From the NCBI RefSeq assembly GCF_009647605.1, contig NZ_WJIF01000001.1, forward strand, positions 355,655 through 419,654: DNA of 64,000 nucleotides. The letters run 5' to 3'. The DNA is from Agromyces agglutinans. GTDB lineage: Bacteria; Actinomycetota; Actinomycetes; Actinomycetales; Microbacteriaceae. Positions 46,613 through 56,523 of the stretch are shown one piece after another. The translations under genes and the position numbers were made by a program. A model generated the notes under the pieces. The model made no database searches and was not told where the DNA came from. It was given only the letters and a program-made list of their open reading frames with translations. Each line of letters starts with the position of its first letter. Position 1 is the stretch's first letter.

Positions 46613-47092
46613 TCAGCGGTGGCGGAACTCCACGGGCGCCTCGAGGTAGGGCTCCCAGGCGGCGCGCTCGTGCTCGCCGATGCGGCGCGGCTTGCCGGTC
46701 GCGGCGTCGACGAGCACGATCGTCGTGGCCGCCCGGGTGTAGAGCGTGCGCGGCTCGGCGCCGACCGGTGAGTGCACCTCGTAGCAGACCTCGAGGCTCG
46801 CACCGCCCATGCGACCGATCCAGAGCTCGATGTCGAGCGGGAGTCGCTGGTACGGGATCGCCTCGAGGTACTCGACCTCTTGACGGGCGATGAGCGTCAA
46901 CGTGGTCGCCCCGGGCGACGCGTCGATCACGGCGGTCGACCTGCCGACCGCGTGCTCGGCCGTGCCGTCGTCGTTCACCCAGAACGCCTGGATGCGAGCC
47001 TCCTCGAGGAGGCTCAGCATCCGGGCGTTGTTGACGTGACCGTACGCGTCGAGGTCGCTCCATCGGAGCGGCGTCGGCACGTGCAGGCGCAT
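46613..47092 (-). CDS. Acyl-CoA thioesterase (4HBT hotdog family)
   Basis: 159 residues of the YbgC/4-hydroxybenzoyl-CoA thioesterase hotdog family. The catalytic Asp motif is SDLDAYGHVNNARML at residues about 12-26. The C-terminal part (GASLEVCYEVHSP, VLVDAATGKPRRI) completes the fold. It cleaves small or aromatic acyl-CoA esters; the exact substrate is unknown. Its ATG lies four bases after the ettA stop on the same strand, so it is probably translated from the ettA message. Confidence 0.9.
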   Translation of the reverse strand: MRLHVPTPLRWSDLDAYGHVNNARMLSLLEEARIQAFWVNDDGTAEHAVGRSTAVIDASPGATTLTLIARQEVEYLEAIPYQRLPLDIELWIGRMGGASLEVCYEVHSPVGAEPRTLYTRAATTIVLVDAATGKPRRIGEHERAAWEPYLEAPVEFRHR

Positions 47093-47096
47093 CCGG

Positions 47097-48779
<1,683 letters not shown>

Positions 48780-48784
48780 GTCGC

Positions 48785-49270
48785 CTACCAGTCTATGGGG
48801 CGCGTCTGCCCGATCAGACAGCCGCCCGTGCCGAGTGCGGGACGAACGGCTCCGTGGTAGCCGCCCGACTTCGGACCGTACTGGCCGACCAGGCACTCGC
48901 CCTGGAACGCCACCGCGAACTGGACCGAGTCGGCGGCCTCGCCGAGCGTCGTCGTATCGGCGGTGACCTGCATGGCCGCCTTGTCGAAGCCGGCGGCGGC
49001 CAGCGCGTCGATGAAGGCACGGCCGCCGGCGGCCGGGTCGGCCGCGACCACGCCCTGGTTGACGTGGTCGAAGAAGTCGAGGTTCTCGGTTGCCGAGAGC
49101 TCGGGCGCGAACGTCGGGGGCGGCGTCTCCGTCGGCGTCGGCCGCGGGGCGCTCGTGGGCGACGTGGTCGCCGTCGGCTCGGGGGCGCCGCCGAAGCATC
49201 CGGCGAGGGCCAGCACGAGGGCGGCCCCGGCGAGCGCCGGAGCCGTCGTGCTGCGGCGAAGCCTGGCCAT
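48785..49270 (-). CDS. DUF6993 lipoprotein
   Basis: 161 residues. The signal peptide ends in a lipobox (LALAGCF), then a Thr/Pro-rich spacer to about residue 55. The globular part holds two Cys (GECLVGQYG and GGCLIGQTR), probably a disulphide outside the membrane. I recognise it as DUF6993, a small actinobacterial family of unknown function. AGGGGAG precedes the ATG. It ends six bases before ettA on the same strand and so may be co-transcribed. Confidence 0.8.
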   Translation of the reverse strand: MARLRRSTTAPALAGAALVLALAGCFGGAPEPTATTSPTSAPRPTPTETPPPTFAPELSATENLDFFDHVNQGVVAADPAAGGRAFIDALAAAGFDKAAMQVTADTTTLGEAADSVQFAVAFQGECLVGQYGPKSGGYHGAVRPALGTGGCLIGQTRPIDW

Positions 49271-49354
49271 GTCTCCCCTGTTCCGGCGGCCGCCTGCCCG
49301 CCCGTGCCGAGTCTATTCGGTCGGCACGGCCGGGCGACGGGAGCCGCCCGGCGC

Positions 49355-49984
49355 TCAGCGCGCGAACCCGGCGAACTCCGCCTCGAGACCGGAGGCCGCA
49401 TCGTCGTCGTCGACCCGGTCGGCTTGGTCGTCATCGGCGTCGTCGACGTCGGCATCGAGCTCCGCGTCGATCGCGGCGCCCTCGCCGAACGCGGGATACG
49501 CGTCGTACCCCGTCGACGAGCCCTCGGTCGCAGCGTGGGTCTCGAGCTGCTGCTCCCCCTCGCGCGCCTCGGCGCCGACCTGCGCCCCGGCGCCGGCCGA
49601 GGCATCCACCTGCTCACCGTCGCGCGGCGGCTGCAGCCGGCGCAGCTGGGTGATGCCGAAGACGAGGTCGTGGCCGATCGTGTCGGCCTCGATCTCGACC
49701 GAGGTGCCGGACTTCTCGCCCGCGGTCCACGCGCGCTGCTTGAGCCGGCCGTGCACGATCACGCGCTCGCCCCTGCGCACCGACGCGCCCGCGTTGTAGG
49801 CGAGCTGGCGGAACGCGGAGACCGTGTACCAATTGGTCTCGCCGTCCTGCCAGGTGCCCGCGGCGCGGTCGAAGTAGCGGCGCCTCGAGGCGAGGCGGAA
49901 CGAGGTGATGGGCAGCCCCTGGGGCGTGGTGATGGCGCGCGGGTCGCTGCCCACGACGCCCGTGACGGTGATCTGGTCGGACAT
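49355..49984 (-). CDS. ssb: Single-stranded DNA-binding protein (secondary paralogue)
   Basis: 209 residues. The N-terminal OB fold (ITVTGVVGSDPRAI, TSFRLASRRR, WYTVSAFRQLAYNA, GERVIVHGRLKQRAW) is a clear SSB domain. After about residue 110 the chain is acidic and disordered, as in other SSBs, but it ends in EFAGFAR instead of the usual DDDIPF-like tip that recruits repair and replication proteins. It is therefore probably the accessory SSB, not the essential one encoded with rpsF and rpsR. No other replication gene is near. Confidence 0.9.
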   Translation of the reverse strand: MSDQITVTGVVGSDPRAITTPQGLPITSFRLASRRRYFDRAAGTWQDGETNWYTVSAFRQLAYNAGASVRRGERVIVHGRLKQRAWTAGEKSGTSVEIEADTIGHDLVFGITQLRRLQPPRDGEQVDASAGAGAQVGAEAREGEQQLETHAATEGSSTGYDAYPAFGEGAAIDAELDADVDDADDDQADRVDDDDAASGLEAEFAGFAR

Positions 49985-50171
49985 GTCGCTCCTTCGGATG
50001 CATCGCCGCCCGGAGTGGCGGCTCGCGGCATCCGGAGCGCTCGTGCCGGAGTATCGCCCCGGATGCCGCGTGCTCAGAGACTGGCGCCCCGCGGAGTCAT
50101 CCGATCGGCGGCGGCGCCCACCCGTGGACGATCACCGCGCGCCCGGCGGTGTGCAGGAGCGGACCCGCGCC

Positions 50172-50696
50172 TCAGGCGACGACGTACTCTGCGTACGACC
50201 GGCGGATCTTGTTCACCTTCGGCAGCGCGACGGCCAGGCAGTACCCCTGCCCGGGGTTCTTGGCGAAGAAGTCCTGGTGGTACTCCTCGGCCGGGAAGAA
50301 CTCGCCGAGCGGTTCGATCGTCGTGACGATCTCGCCCTCCCACCACTCTGACGCCCGGTCGCGGGCCTGCTCGAACAGCTCGCGCTGCGCGTCGCCGTCG
50401 AAGAACATCGCCGAACGGTACTGGGCGCCCACGTCGGCGCCCTGGCGGTTGAGCTGGCGGGGATCGTGGAGCGTGAAGAACACGTCGAGGATCACCTCGC
50501 GCGGGATGGCGTCGGGGTCGAACTCGACGCGCACGACCTCGGCGTGGCCGGTCGCGCCGGTGCACACCTGCTCGTAGGAGGGGTGCGGCGTCGTGCCGCC
50601 CGTGTAGCCCGAGACGACGTCGTGCACGCCGCGGAGCGTGCGGTAGACGGCGTCGAGGCACCAGAAGCAGCCACCGGCCAGAACGAAGCTCTCCAC
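50172..50696 (-). CDS. msrA: Peptide-methionine (S)-S-oxide reductase
   Basis: 174 residues. It reduces S-sulphoxides of methionine in proteins, using thioredoxin. The catalytic motif is GGCFWCLDAV, with the active Cys at about residue 10. Conserved regions GYTGGTTPHPSYEQV and GHAEVVRVEFDP are intact. A TACTCT -10 lies six bases before the GTG start and overlaps the -10 of the divergent aldo-keto reductase gene. It is cytosolic and part of oxidative-damage repair. Confidence 0.95.
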   Translation of the reverse strand: MESFVLAGGCFWCLDAVYRTLRGVHDVVSGYTGGTTPHPSYEQVCTGATGHAEVVRVEFDPDAIPREVILDVFFTLHDPRQLNRQGADVGAQYRSAMFFDGDAQRELFEQARDRASEWWEGEIVTTIEPLGEFFPAEEYHQDFFAKNPGQGYCLAVALPKVNKIRRSYAEYVVA

Positions 50697-50701
50697 CGTC
50701 C

Positions 50702-50708
50702 TAGAGTA
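50702..50708. promoter_or_regulatory. Overlapping -10 boxes of msrA and the divergent aldo-keto reductase gene
   Basis: TAGAGTA holds both a forward TAGAGT (50702-50707) and a reverse TACTCT (50708-50703), each exactly six bases from its start codon. Only 17 bases separate the two start codons. Confidence 0.6.
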
Positions 50709-50713
50709 TCGGG

Positions 50714-51721
50714 ATGACCTACCTCGCCCGCCCCGAGCGGTACGACGACATGCGATTCAACCGGGTCGGGCGCAGCGGCCTCGTGCTGCCCGCGCTCTCC
50801 CTCGGCCTCTGGCACAACTTCGGGCACGAACGCGCCCTCGACACGCAGCGTGCGATCGTGCGACGGGCGTTCGACCTGGGCGTGACGCACTTCGACCTGG
50901 CGAACAACTACGGGCCCCCTCCCGGGAGCGCGGAAGAGAACTTCGGCCGCCTCCTCGCGACCGACCTGAAGCCCTACCGCGACGAGCTGATCATCTCGAC
51001 GAAGGCGGGCTACGACATGTGGCCGGGTCCTTACGGCGACGGCGGCTCGCGCAAGTACCTGCTCGCGTCGCTCGACCAGAGCCTCGGCCGGATGGGCCTC
51101 GACTACGTCGACGTCTTCTACTCGCACCGGCCCGACCCCGAAACGCCCATCGAGGAGACGATGGGCGCGCTCGCGAGCGCCGTCCGTCAGGGCAAAGCGC
51201 TCTACGTCGGCGTCTCGAACTACTCGCCCGACCAGACGCGCCGCGCGGCTGAGGCGCTCGCCGCGGAGGGCATCCCGCTCACGATCCACCAGCCCCGGTA
51301 CTCGATGTTCGACCGGCACATCGAGGACGGCCTGTTCGAGGCCCTCGACGAGGTCGGCGCCTCGGCGATCGTGTTCTCGCCGCTGGCCCAGGGCCTGCTC
51401 ACCGACCGGTACCTCGGCGGCGACGTACCCGCAGGTTCCCGCGCCGCGACGAGCCGGTTCCTCTCCCCCGAGCGCATCAGCGAGGAGTACCTCGAGCGCG
51501 CCCGCGCACTCGACGCGGTCGCGAAGGAGCGCGGACAGTCGCTCGCGCAGCTCGCCCTCAGCTGGGTGCTGCGCCAGCCGCAGATCGCCAGCGCCCTGAT
51601 CGGCGCCTCGAGCGTCGCCCAGCTCGAGCAGAACGTGGCCGCCCTCGACGCCGCGCCGCTGACCGACGACGAGATCGCACGCATCGAGCCGTTCGCGGCG
51701 GACGGCACCGTACTCGGGTAG
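50714..51721 (+). CDS. Aldo-keto reductase, L-glyceraldehyde 3-phosphate reductase type
   Basis: 335 residues of the aldo-keto reductase superfamily; the N-terminus YLARPERYDDMRFNRVGRSG and GLWHNFG match YghZ/GpR, which reduces methylglyoxal and L-glyceraldehyde 3-phosphate with NADPH. The catalytic tetrad residues Asp (FDLANNYG), Lys (STKAGYDMWPGPYG) and His (VDVFYSHRPD) are visible. It lacks a leader: TAGAGT is six bases before the ATG. Head-to-head with msrA, it probably belongs to the electrophile and oxidative stress response. Confidence 0.92.
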   Translation: MTYLARPERYDDMRFNRVGRSGLVLPALSLGLWHNFGHERALDTQRAIVRRAFDLGVTHFDLANNYGPPPGSAEENFGRLLATDLKPYRDELIISTKAGYDMWPGPYGDGGSRKYLLASLDQSLGRMGLDYVDVFYSHRPDPETPIEETMGALASAVRQGKALYVGVSNYSPDQTRRAAEALAAEGIPLTIHQPRYSMFDRHIEDGLFEALDEVGASAIVFSPLAQGLLTDRYLGGDVPAGSRAATSRFLSPERISEEYLERARALDAVAKERGQSLAQLALSWVLRQPQIASALIGASSVAQLEQNVAALDAAPLTDDEIARIEPFAADGTVLG

Positions 51722-51785
51722 TACCGATCCGGGCGGATGCCCCGGCGTCGGGGTCGATGCCCCGGCGTCGCTCGGATGTCGGCGG

Positions 51786-51801
51786 TCGAAGCTATCTTCG
51801 A
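51786..51801 (+). promoter_or_regulatory. SOS-like palindrome upstream of a small gene
   Basis: TCGAAGCTATCTTCGA has the size and arms of the LexA box but with G/C swapped at the inner arm positions (TCGAAG-N4-CTTCGA instead of TCGAAC-N4-GTTCGA). It ends 40 bases before the start codon. Confidence 0.4.
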
Positions 51802-51841
51802 ATCGAGCAGGGCCGGCTGCGCGATGAAGGGAGCATCCTCG

Positions 51842-52159
51842 ATGTCCATGACCACGACGACGACGACGACCACCGCCGCCGGGGCCTTGCCCGTCATGGC
51901 CTCGCCCGCAGGGCCCGGGCGTGCCGTCCCGGCGCGCGAGGCCTACCCGGGCGAGGTCCCCGGCCTGCGCTTCACGCCCGCCGCGAGCGGCCTCTGGCGG
52001 GTCGCGACCGCAGACGGCACCCTCCTCGGCCACATCGAGCGCCGCCCGGTCGCCGGCGGCGAACGGTACCGGTCGCGGCGGCTGCTGCCCGGGCTCGTGC
52101 GCTCACAGGACCTCGGCGAGTTCTGGAGCCCTCGAGACGCCGCCGAGGTGTTCCGCTGA
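51842..52159 (+). CDS. Small conserved protein downstream of an SOS-like palindrome
   Basis: 105 residues, not assigned to a named family. A Thr-rich N-terminus (MSMTTTTTTTTAAG) leads to a disordered Ala/Pro stretch and a conserved-looking C-terminal domain of about 60 residues (SGLWRVATADGTLLGHIE, RSRRLLPGLVRSQDLGEFW). Related small proteins in Microbacteriaceae are, from memory, sometimes labelled DNA mismatch repair proteins, without evidence I know of. AAGGGAG stands eight bases before the ATG. The upstream palindrome suggests damage control, but this is unproven. Confidence 0.65.
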   Translation: MSMTTTTTTTTAAGALPVMASPAGPGRAVPAREAYPGEVPGLRFTPAASGLWRVATADGTLLGHIERRPVAGGERYRSRRLLPGLVRSQDLGEFWSPRDAAEVFR

Positions 52160-52259
52160 GGCCGGCCACTCCCCCAGCGCGCGTTCCCGCTCGCGGAGGC
52201 TTCCGGCACGCCCTTCCGGCACGCCGTCGCGGATCGCGTCGGCGCAGCGCACGCGCCGG

Positions 52260-52265
52260 TAGCCT
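52260..52265 (+). promoter_or_regulatory. -10 box of a leaderless gene
   Basis: TAGCCT ends six bases before the ATG of the single-helix membrane protein; no Shine-Dalgarno box is present. Confidence 0.5.
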
Positions 52266-52271
52266 GCGCTC

Positions 52272-52904
52272 ATGCAGTGGTGGAACGACTTCATGACCTG
52301 GATCGAGTCGAGCGAGGCGCAGCCGACGCTCTTCGCCGCGGGCGTGCTCTTCGTGGCGGTCGTCGTCGCGGGCCTGCTCGCCGCGTGGATCGCCACCGCG
52401 GCCGTCAAGCGGGTCGTCGCCCAGCGCGACCGCGAGTTGCGCGCGTCGGCGATCGCCGCCCTGGTGGATGCCGCGACCGAGGCATCCGTCTGGAACTCGC
52501 TGACCCCCCAAGAGCAGGTGCTGGCCGATCGCGCGGTCGGCCAGGCCGACATCCACGTTCGGCTGCTGCCCATCCGCGGCTCCGACGTCGCCGCGAACTG
52601 GGCCGCGCACCAGCTGCACGAACTGAAGCGCGCCTCGGCGACGTTCGGCTACCAGCTCGACCCCGCCGTCGCGGAATTCCGCGACCGGATGCTGGAGTGG
52701 CAGCGCCACCCGTCGCGCACCCGCCGGCAGTTCCAGAACGACCTCACGCGATGGCGCGCCGAGCGTGTGGCGCCCGAGCAGGAGCTCGTCGCCCAGCAGG
52801 ACGAGTGGGTCGCCGAGCAGCACCACGAGCGCTACCAGCAGACGGCCGAGTTGCCCGCCGGGCTGCCGACCGATCCGGCGCCGGCGCCGAGCGCCCGCCC
52901 CTAG
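52272..52904 (+). CDS. Single-helix membrane protein of unknown function
   Basis: 210 residues, not recognised. One membrane helix at about residues 18-44 (TLFAAGVLFVAVVVAGLL) is preceded by MQWWNDFMTWIESSEAQ. The cytoplasmic part of 165 residues is mostly helical and charged (KRVVAQRDRELRAS, RTRRQFQNDLTRWRAERV), with a Gln/Glu-rich coiled-coil-like stretch and a Pro/Ala tail. It resembles membrane-anchored helical scaffolds more than enzymes. The gene is leaderless and convergent with nadE. Confidence 0.7.
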   Translation: MQWWNDFMTWIESSEAQPTLFAAGVLFVAVVVAGLLAAWIATAAVKRVVAQRDRELRASAIAALVDAATEASVWNSLTPQEQVLADRAVGQADIHVRLLPIRGSDVAANWAAHQLHELKRASATFGYQLDPAVAEFRDRMLEWQRHPSRTRRQFQNDLTRWRAERVAPEQELVAQQDEWVAEQHHERYQQTAELPAGLPTDPAPAPSARP

Positions 52905-52986
52905 ACCTGGACGCGACGGCGGCCGCGCCGGTGGCCGGACCGGCCGCCGCAAGGCTCTGCCGTGACGCCCGCGGCGATGCCTCCGA

Positions 52987-53811
52987 TCAGGCGCGCCACC
53001 AGTCGTCGAACATCGACGCCGCGACCGTGCGCTTGTGCCGCGTCGAGAGGAAGCGCGCCTCGATCTGGTCGGCGACCGCCGGGTCGACCTCGCGGCCCTC
53101 GAGGTAGTCGTCGATGTCGGTGTACGCCAGGCCGAGGTTCGCCTCGTCTGACTGGCCCGGGTCGTGGTCGAGCAGGTCGGCGGTCGGCGTCTTCAGGTAG
53201 AGCCGTTCGGGCGCGCCGAGGTGCTCGAGCAGCGCGCGCCCCTGGCGCTTGGTCAGACCGGTCAGCGGGAGCACGTCGGCGCCGCCGTCGCCGTACTTCG
53301 TGAAGAACCCCGTGACGGCCTCGGCCGCGTGGTCGGTGCCCACCACGAGCAGTCCGCCCTCCCCGGCGATCGCGTACTGCGCGACCATGCGCAGGCGGGC
53401 CTTGACGTTGCCCTTGCCGAAGTCGCTGATGGGTGCGCCCATCGCCGACGCGTACTCGGCGGCCACGCCGTCGACCCCGCCGCGGATGTCGAATGACGCC
53501 TGCTCCTGCGGATCGATGAACGACAGCGCGAGCTGTGCGTCGTCTTCATCGCGCTGCACGCCGTACGGGAGCCGCACGGCCACGAAGCGCGTCGGAACGC
53601 CTTCGGCCACGAGCTCGTCGACGGCCAGCTTGCACAGCCGCCCGGCGAGCGTGGAGTCCTGCCCGCCGCTGATGCCGAGTACGAGGCCCTTCGCGCGCGA
53701 GGCGCGGAGGTAGTCGACGAGGAATCCGACTCGCGTGCGCACCTCCTCGGCGGGGTCGATGGTCGGGCGGACGGAGAGTTCGTCGATGATCGAGGCCTGC
53801 AGGTCGCGCAT
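52987..53811 (-). CDS. nadE: NH3-dependent NAD+ synthetase
   Basis: 274 residues, the ammonia-type enzyme without a glutaminase domain. It converts nicotinic acid adenine dinucleotide to NAD+ with ATP. The pyrophosphatase P-loop is [11 protein letters not shown] at about residue 45. [22 protein letters not shown] and [14 protein letters not shown] match the family. A TAGGGT -10 stands six bases before the ATG. It is divergent from the antiporter gene and converges on the gene at 52272. Confidence 0.95.
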   Translation of the reverse strand: MRDLQASIIDELSVRPTIDPAEEVRTRVGFLVDYLRASRAKGLVLGISGGQDSTLAGRLCKLAVDELVAEGVPTRFVAVRLPYGVQRDEDDAQLALSFIDPQEQASFDIRGGVDGVAAEYASAMGAPISDFGKGNVKARLRMVAQYAIAGEGGLLVVGTDHAAEAVTGFFTKYGDGGADVLPLTGLTKRQGRALLEHLGAPERLYLKTPTADLLDHDPGQSDEANLGLAYTDIDDYLEGREVDPAVADQIEARFLSTRHKRTVAASMFDDWWRA

Positions 53812-53817
53812 GCCTCG

Positions 53818-53823
53818 ACCCTA
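53818..53823 (-). promoter_or_regulatory. -10 box of nadE
   Basis: On the minus strand TAGGGT ends six bases before the nadE ATG. Confidence 0.5.
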
Positions 53824-53909
53824 CTCCGGGCGTGTTTCGGGCACGCAACGCGGTTCGGCGCGCTCGCGCCGATAGCATCGGTGCGCACGGCGGCGGAGGG
53901 GGAACGTCC

Positions 53910-55154
53910 ATGGAGTTCGACATCTCGGTGGGCACGCTGCTGCTCTTCCCGCTGATCGCCGTCTCGGCGCCGCTGCTCGTGCGCCTCGTCGGTCGCGTCG
54001 TCGCGATCCCGCTCGTCGTCTTCGAGATCGTGCTCGGACTCGTCTTCGGACCGGCCGTCCTCGGCTGGATCGAACCGGGCGAGGTCACCGAGGCCCTCTC
54101 GGACTTCGGCCTCGCGATGCTGTTCTTCCTCGCGGGCAACGAGATCGACTTCCGCGCGATCCGCGGGCGCCCGATCCGCCGTGCCGGTCTCGGGTGGCTC
54201 GCCTCGCTCGTGCTGGGCATCGGCATCGCACTCCTGCTGGCCCCGTCGCCGACCGCAGCGGTCTTCATCGGCGTCGCGCTGACCTCGACGGCGCTCGGCA
54301 CGATCATGCCGGTGCTTCGGGACGCCGGCGACCTCAAGTCGCCGTTCGGGGTCGCGGCGATCGCGGTCGGCGCGATCGGCGAGTTCGGGCCGCTCCTGGC
54401 GATCTCGCTCTTCCTCGGCAGTCGCCAACCGCTCACGTCGGCGCTGGTCGTGCTGGCGTTCGCCGTGATCGCGGGCCTCGGCATCTGGCTCGCCTCGCGG
54501 GGTGTGGGCAAGCGCCTGCACCGTGCGATCACCGAGACGTTGCACACGAGCGGACAATTCGCGATCCGACTGGTCGTGCTGGTGCTCCTGGCGCTCGTCG
54601 CGCTCAGCATCGTCCTCGGACTCGACATGCTGCTCGGCGCGTTCACCGCGGGGGTGATCTACCGGCTGCTGCTGTCGGGCGCGCCCGAGCACGACGTCGA
54701 GGTGGTCGAGGGCAAGCTGGAGGCGGTCGGATACGGCCTGCTCGTGCCGTTCTTCTTCATCAACACCGGAGTCACGTTCGACCTCGCCGCGCTCACCTCC
54801 GACCCGATGGCGCTCGCGCTCATCCCCGTGTTCCTCGCGCTGTTCCTCGTCATCCGAGGCATCCCGTCGTCGTTCGCCGCGCCGCCCGGCGCCTCGTTCC
54901 GCGATCGCGCCGCGACCGCGCTGCTCGGGGCGACCGCCCTGCCGATCATCGTCGCGGTGACCGCCATCGGCGTCGAGGACGGCGTGCTCACGAGCGGCAT
55001 CGCCTCGTCGCTCGTCGGCGCCGGCATGTGCTCGGTGCTCGTGTTCCCGCTGGTCGCCCTGGTCCTGCGCCGGCGACGACCGGATGCCCCGTCGACGGAT
55101 GCCCCGCCGCCGGGCGTCTCCGACGGCGACGTGTTCGTGCCGACGGAAGGCTGA
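53910..55154 (+). CDS. Cation:proton antiporter (CPA2 family)
   Basis: 414 residues with about 12 membrane helices, matching the Na+/H+ or K+/H+ exchanger family related to KefB and NhaA-like CPA2 proteins. The ion-site region is LAMLFFLAGNEIDF, followed by TSTALGTIMPVL. There is no C-terminal TrkA domain; the protein ends with a short hydrophilic tail. Start MEFDISVGTLLLF with a GGAGGGGGAA box. It is the only gene of its transcript; tRNA-Arg follows 70 bases after its stop. Confidence 0.88.
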   Translation: MEFDISVGTLLLFPLIAVSAPLLVRLVGRVVAIPLVVFEIVLGLVFGPAVLGWIEPGEVTEALSDFGLAMLFFLAGNEIDFRAIRGRPIRRAGLGWLASLVLGIGIALLLAPSPTAAVFIGVALTSTALGTIMPVLRDAGDLKSPFGVAAIAVGAIGEFGPLLAISLFLGSRQPLTSALVVLAFAVIAGLGIWLASRGVGKRLHRAITETLHTSGQFAIRLVVLVLLALVALSIVLGLDMLLGAFTAGVIYRLLLSGAPEHDVEVVEGKLEAVGYGLLVPFFFINTGVTFDLAALTSDPMALALIPVFLALFLVIRGIPSSFAAPPGASFRDRAATALLGATALPIIVAVTAIGVEDGVLTSGIASSLVGAGMCSVLVFPLVALVLRRRRPDAPSTDAPPPGVSDGDVFVPTEG

Positions 55155-55224
55155 GCGCCGTTCCGTCGCCGTATTCGGCCTCCGAAGCCCGCCGCATCCG
55201 CGGTTCGGTAAGCTGTCGGGGTCG

Positions 55225-55297
55225 GCCCCCGTAGCTCAGCGGATAGAGCAGCAGCCTTCTAATCTGACGGTCGCAGGTTCGATTCCTGCCGGGGGCA
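55225..55297 (+). tRNA. tRNA-Arg (anticodon TCT)
   Basis: Acceptor GCCCCCG/CGGGGGC, D arm GCTC...GAGC, T arm GCAGG-TTCGATT-CCTGC. The anticodon loop CTTCTAA gives TCT. The anticodon stem has only three firm pairs in this reading. CCA is not encoded. Confidence 0.93.
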
Positions 55298-55327
55298 CCG
55301 TGCGACGGCCGTGTCGGCACGTCCCGG

Positions 55328-55333
55328 TAGACT
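55328..55333 (+). promoter_or_regulatory. -10 box of orn
   Basis: TAGACT ends seven bases before the orn ATG. Confidence 0.45.
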
Positions 55334-55340
55334 CGCCGCC

Positions 55341-55964
55341 ATGGCAGCTGCGACCGACCGACTCGTCTGGATCGACTGCGAGATGACCGGGCTCGACCTC
55401 GAGGTCGACGAACTGGTCGAGATCGCCGTCGTCATCACCGACTACGACCTGAAGCCGGTCGACGGGGGCCTCAGCATCGTCATCAAGCCCGATGCGAGCG
55501 CGCTCGAGTCGATGGGCGAGTTCGTCCGGGCGATGCACACCGAGTCCGGGCTCATCGAGGAGATCCCCAACGGCGTGAGCGTCGCCGACGCCGAGTACCA
55601 GGTGCTCGAGTACGTGCTCGCCCACGTGCCCGACGAGCAGAAGGCCCCGCTCGCGGGCAACTCGATCGGCACCGACCGGGCGTTCCTCTCGAAGTTCATG
55701 CCGCGTCTCGACGCACACCTGCACTACCGCAACGTCGACGTGTCGTCGATCAAGGAGCTCGCCAAGCGCTGGTATCCCCGGGCATTCTTCAACTCCCCCG
55801 CGAAGCACGGCGGCCACCGCGCGCTCGCCGACATCCTCGAGTCGATCCGCGAACTCGAGTACTACCGGCGTGCGGTGTTCGTGGCAGATCCGGGCCCCAC
55901 GAGCCAGGAACTGCAGGAGCTCGCGGCCACCGTCGTGAACGAGTTCGACGCCAAGGTGGTGTAA
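55341..55964 (+). CDS. orn: Oligoribonuclease
   Basis: 207 residues. DEDDh exonuclease that degrades two- to five-residue RNA oligonucleotides, including the dinucleotides from cyclic di-GMP turnover. Exo motifs: WIDCEMTGLD at about residue 10 (Asp and Glu), GNSIGTDRAFLSKFMP (Asp) and the catalytic His in KHGGHRALADI (about residues 155-165). The start MAAATDRLVW is the family N-terminus; an ATG ten codons earlier is not needed, since a TAGACT box lies seven bases before the chosen one. tRNA-His follows 40 bases later. Confidence 0.95.
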   Translation: MAAATDRLVWIDCEMTGLDLEVDELVEIAVVITDYDLKPVDGGLSIVIKPDASALESMGEFVRAMHTESGLIEEIPNGVSVADAEYQVLEYVLAHVPDEQKAPLAGNSIGTDRAFLSKFMPRLDAHLHYRNVDVSSIKELAKRWYPRAFFNSPAKHGGHRALADILESIRELEYYRRAVFVADPGPTSQELQELAATVVNEFDAKVV

Positions 55965-56004
55965 GCTCGTGGAGTTGCCTCGGTCGTGAGACCGAGGTCG
56001 GCAT

Positions 56005-56078
56005 GGTGGGTATAGCTCAGTCGGTAGAGCGCCTGGTTGTGGTCCAGGAGGTCGCGGGTTCAAGCCCCGTTACTCACC
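56005..56078 (+). tRNA. tRNA-His (anticodon GTG)
   Basis: Acceptor GTGGGTA/TACTCAC with one G-T pair, D arm GCTC...GAGC, anticodon stem CCTGG/CCAGG with loop TTGTGGT (anticodon GTG), T arm GCGGG-TTCAAGC-CCCGT. The extra G at -1 is encoded (56005), faces discriminator C, and CCA follows. Confidence 0.95.
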
Positions 56079-56150
56079 CCACTCGCCCGGTGCGGTCACC
56101 ATCAACCGGGTCATCCCCGTGACGGGTCCCGGTGACGATCGGAGCACGAG

Positions 56151-56498
56151 ATGCACCTCGACGCCGAGGCCTTCGAAGCGCTGGTCGTCGACGAGCTCGA
56201 CCAGCTCCCCGACGACATGATCGACGGCCTCGAGAACGTCGTCTTCGTCGTCGAGGACCGTCCTGAAGACGGCTCGCTCGACCTGCTCGGCCTCTACGAC
56301 GGCACCTCGCTCACCGAGCGCGACCGCTACGGGTTCGGCGAGATGCCCGACCGCATCGTGCTCTACCGCGAGCCGTTGCTCGCAGCCTGCGACGACGAAG
56401 ACGAACTGCGCGACGAGGTGCACATCACCCTCGTGCACGAGATCGCGCATTTCTACGGCATCGATGACGACCGGCTGCACGAGCTGGGCTGGGCATGA
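56151..56498 (+). CDS. Small zincin-like metallopeptidase
   Basis: 115 residues of the metallopeptidase family formerly DUF1025. The zinc motif HEIAHFYGI with a Glu/Asp-rich tail (DDDRLHELGW) is at residues about 95-113. The earlier part contains LDQLPDDMIDGLENVVFVVED, the usual acidic N-terminal domain. It is cytosolic by lack of signal. The substrate is unknown. CGGAG stands before the ATG. The next gene (DacA-like) starts 25 bases after its stop. Confidence 0.88.
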   Translation: MHLDAEAFEALVVDELDQLPDDMIDGLENVVFVVEDRPEDGSLDLLGLYDGTSLTERDRYGFGEMPDRIVLYREPLLAACDDEDELRDEVHITLVHEIAHFYGIDDDRLHELGWA

Positions 56499-56511
56499 CC
56501 GCTGCGCGGGT

Positions 56512-56517
56512 TAATCT
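56512..56517 (+). promoter_or_regulatory. -10 box of the DD-carboxypeptidase-like gene
   Basis: TAATCT ends six bases before an ATG and directly abuts a GTG. The six-base spacing seen at other genes favours the ATG as start. Confidence 0.5.
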
Positions 56518-56523
56518 GTGAGC

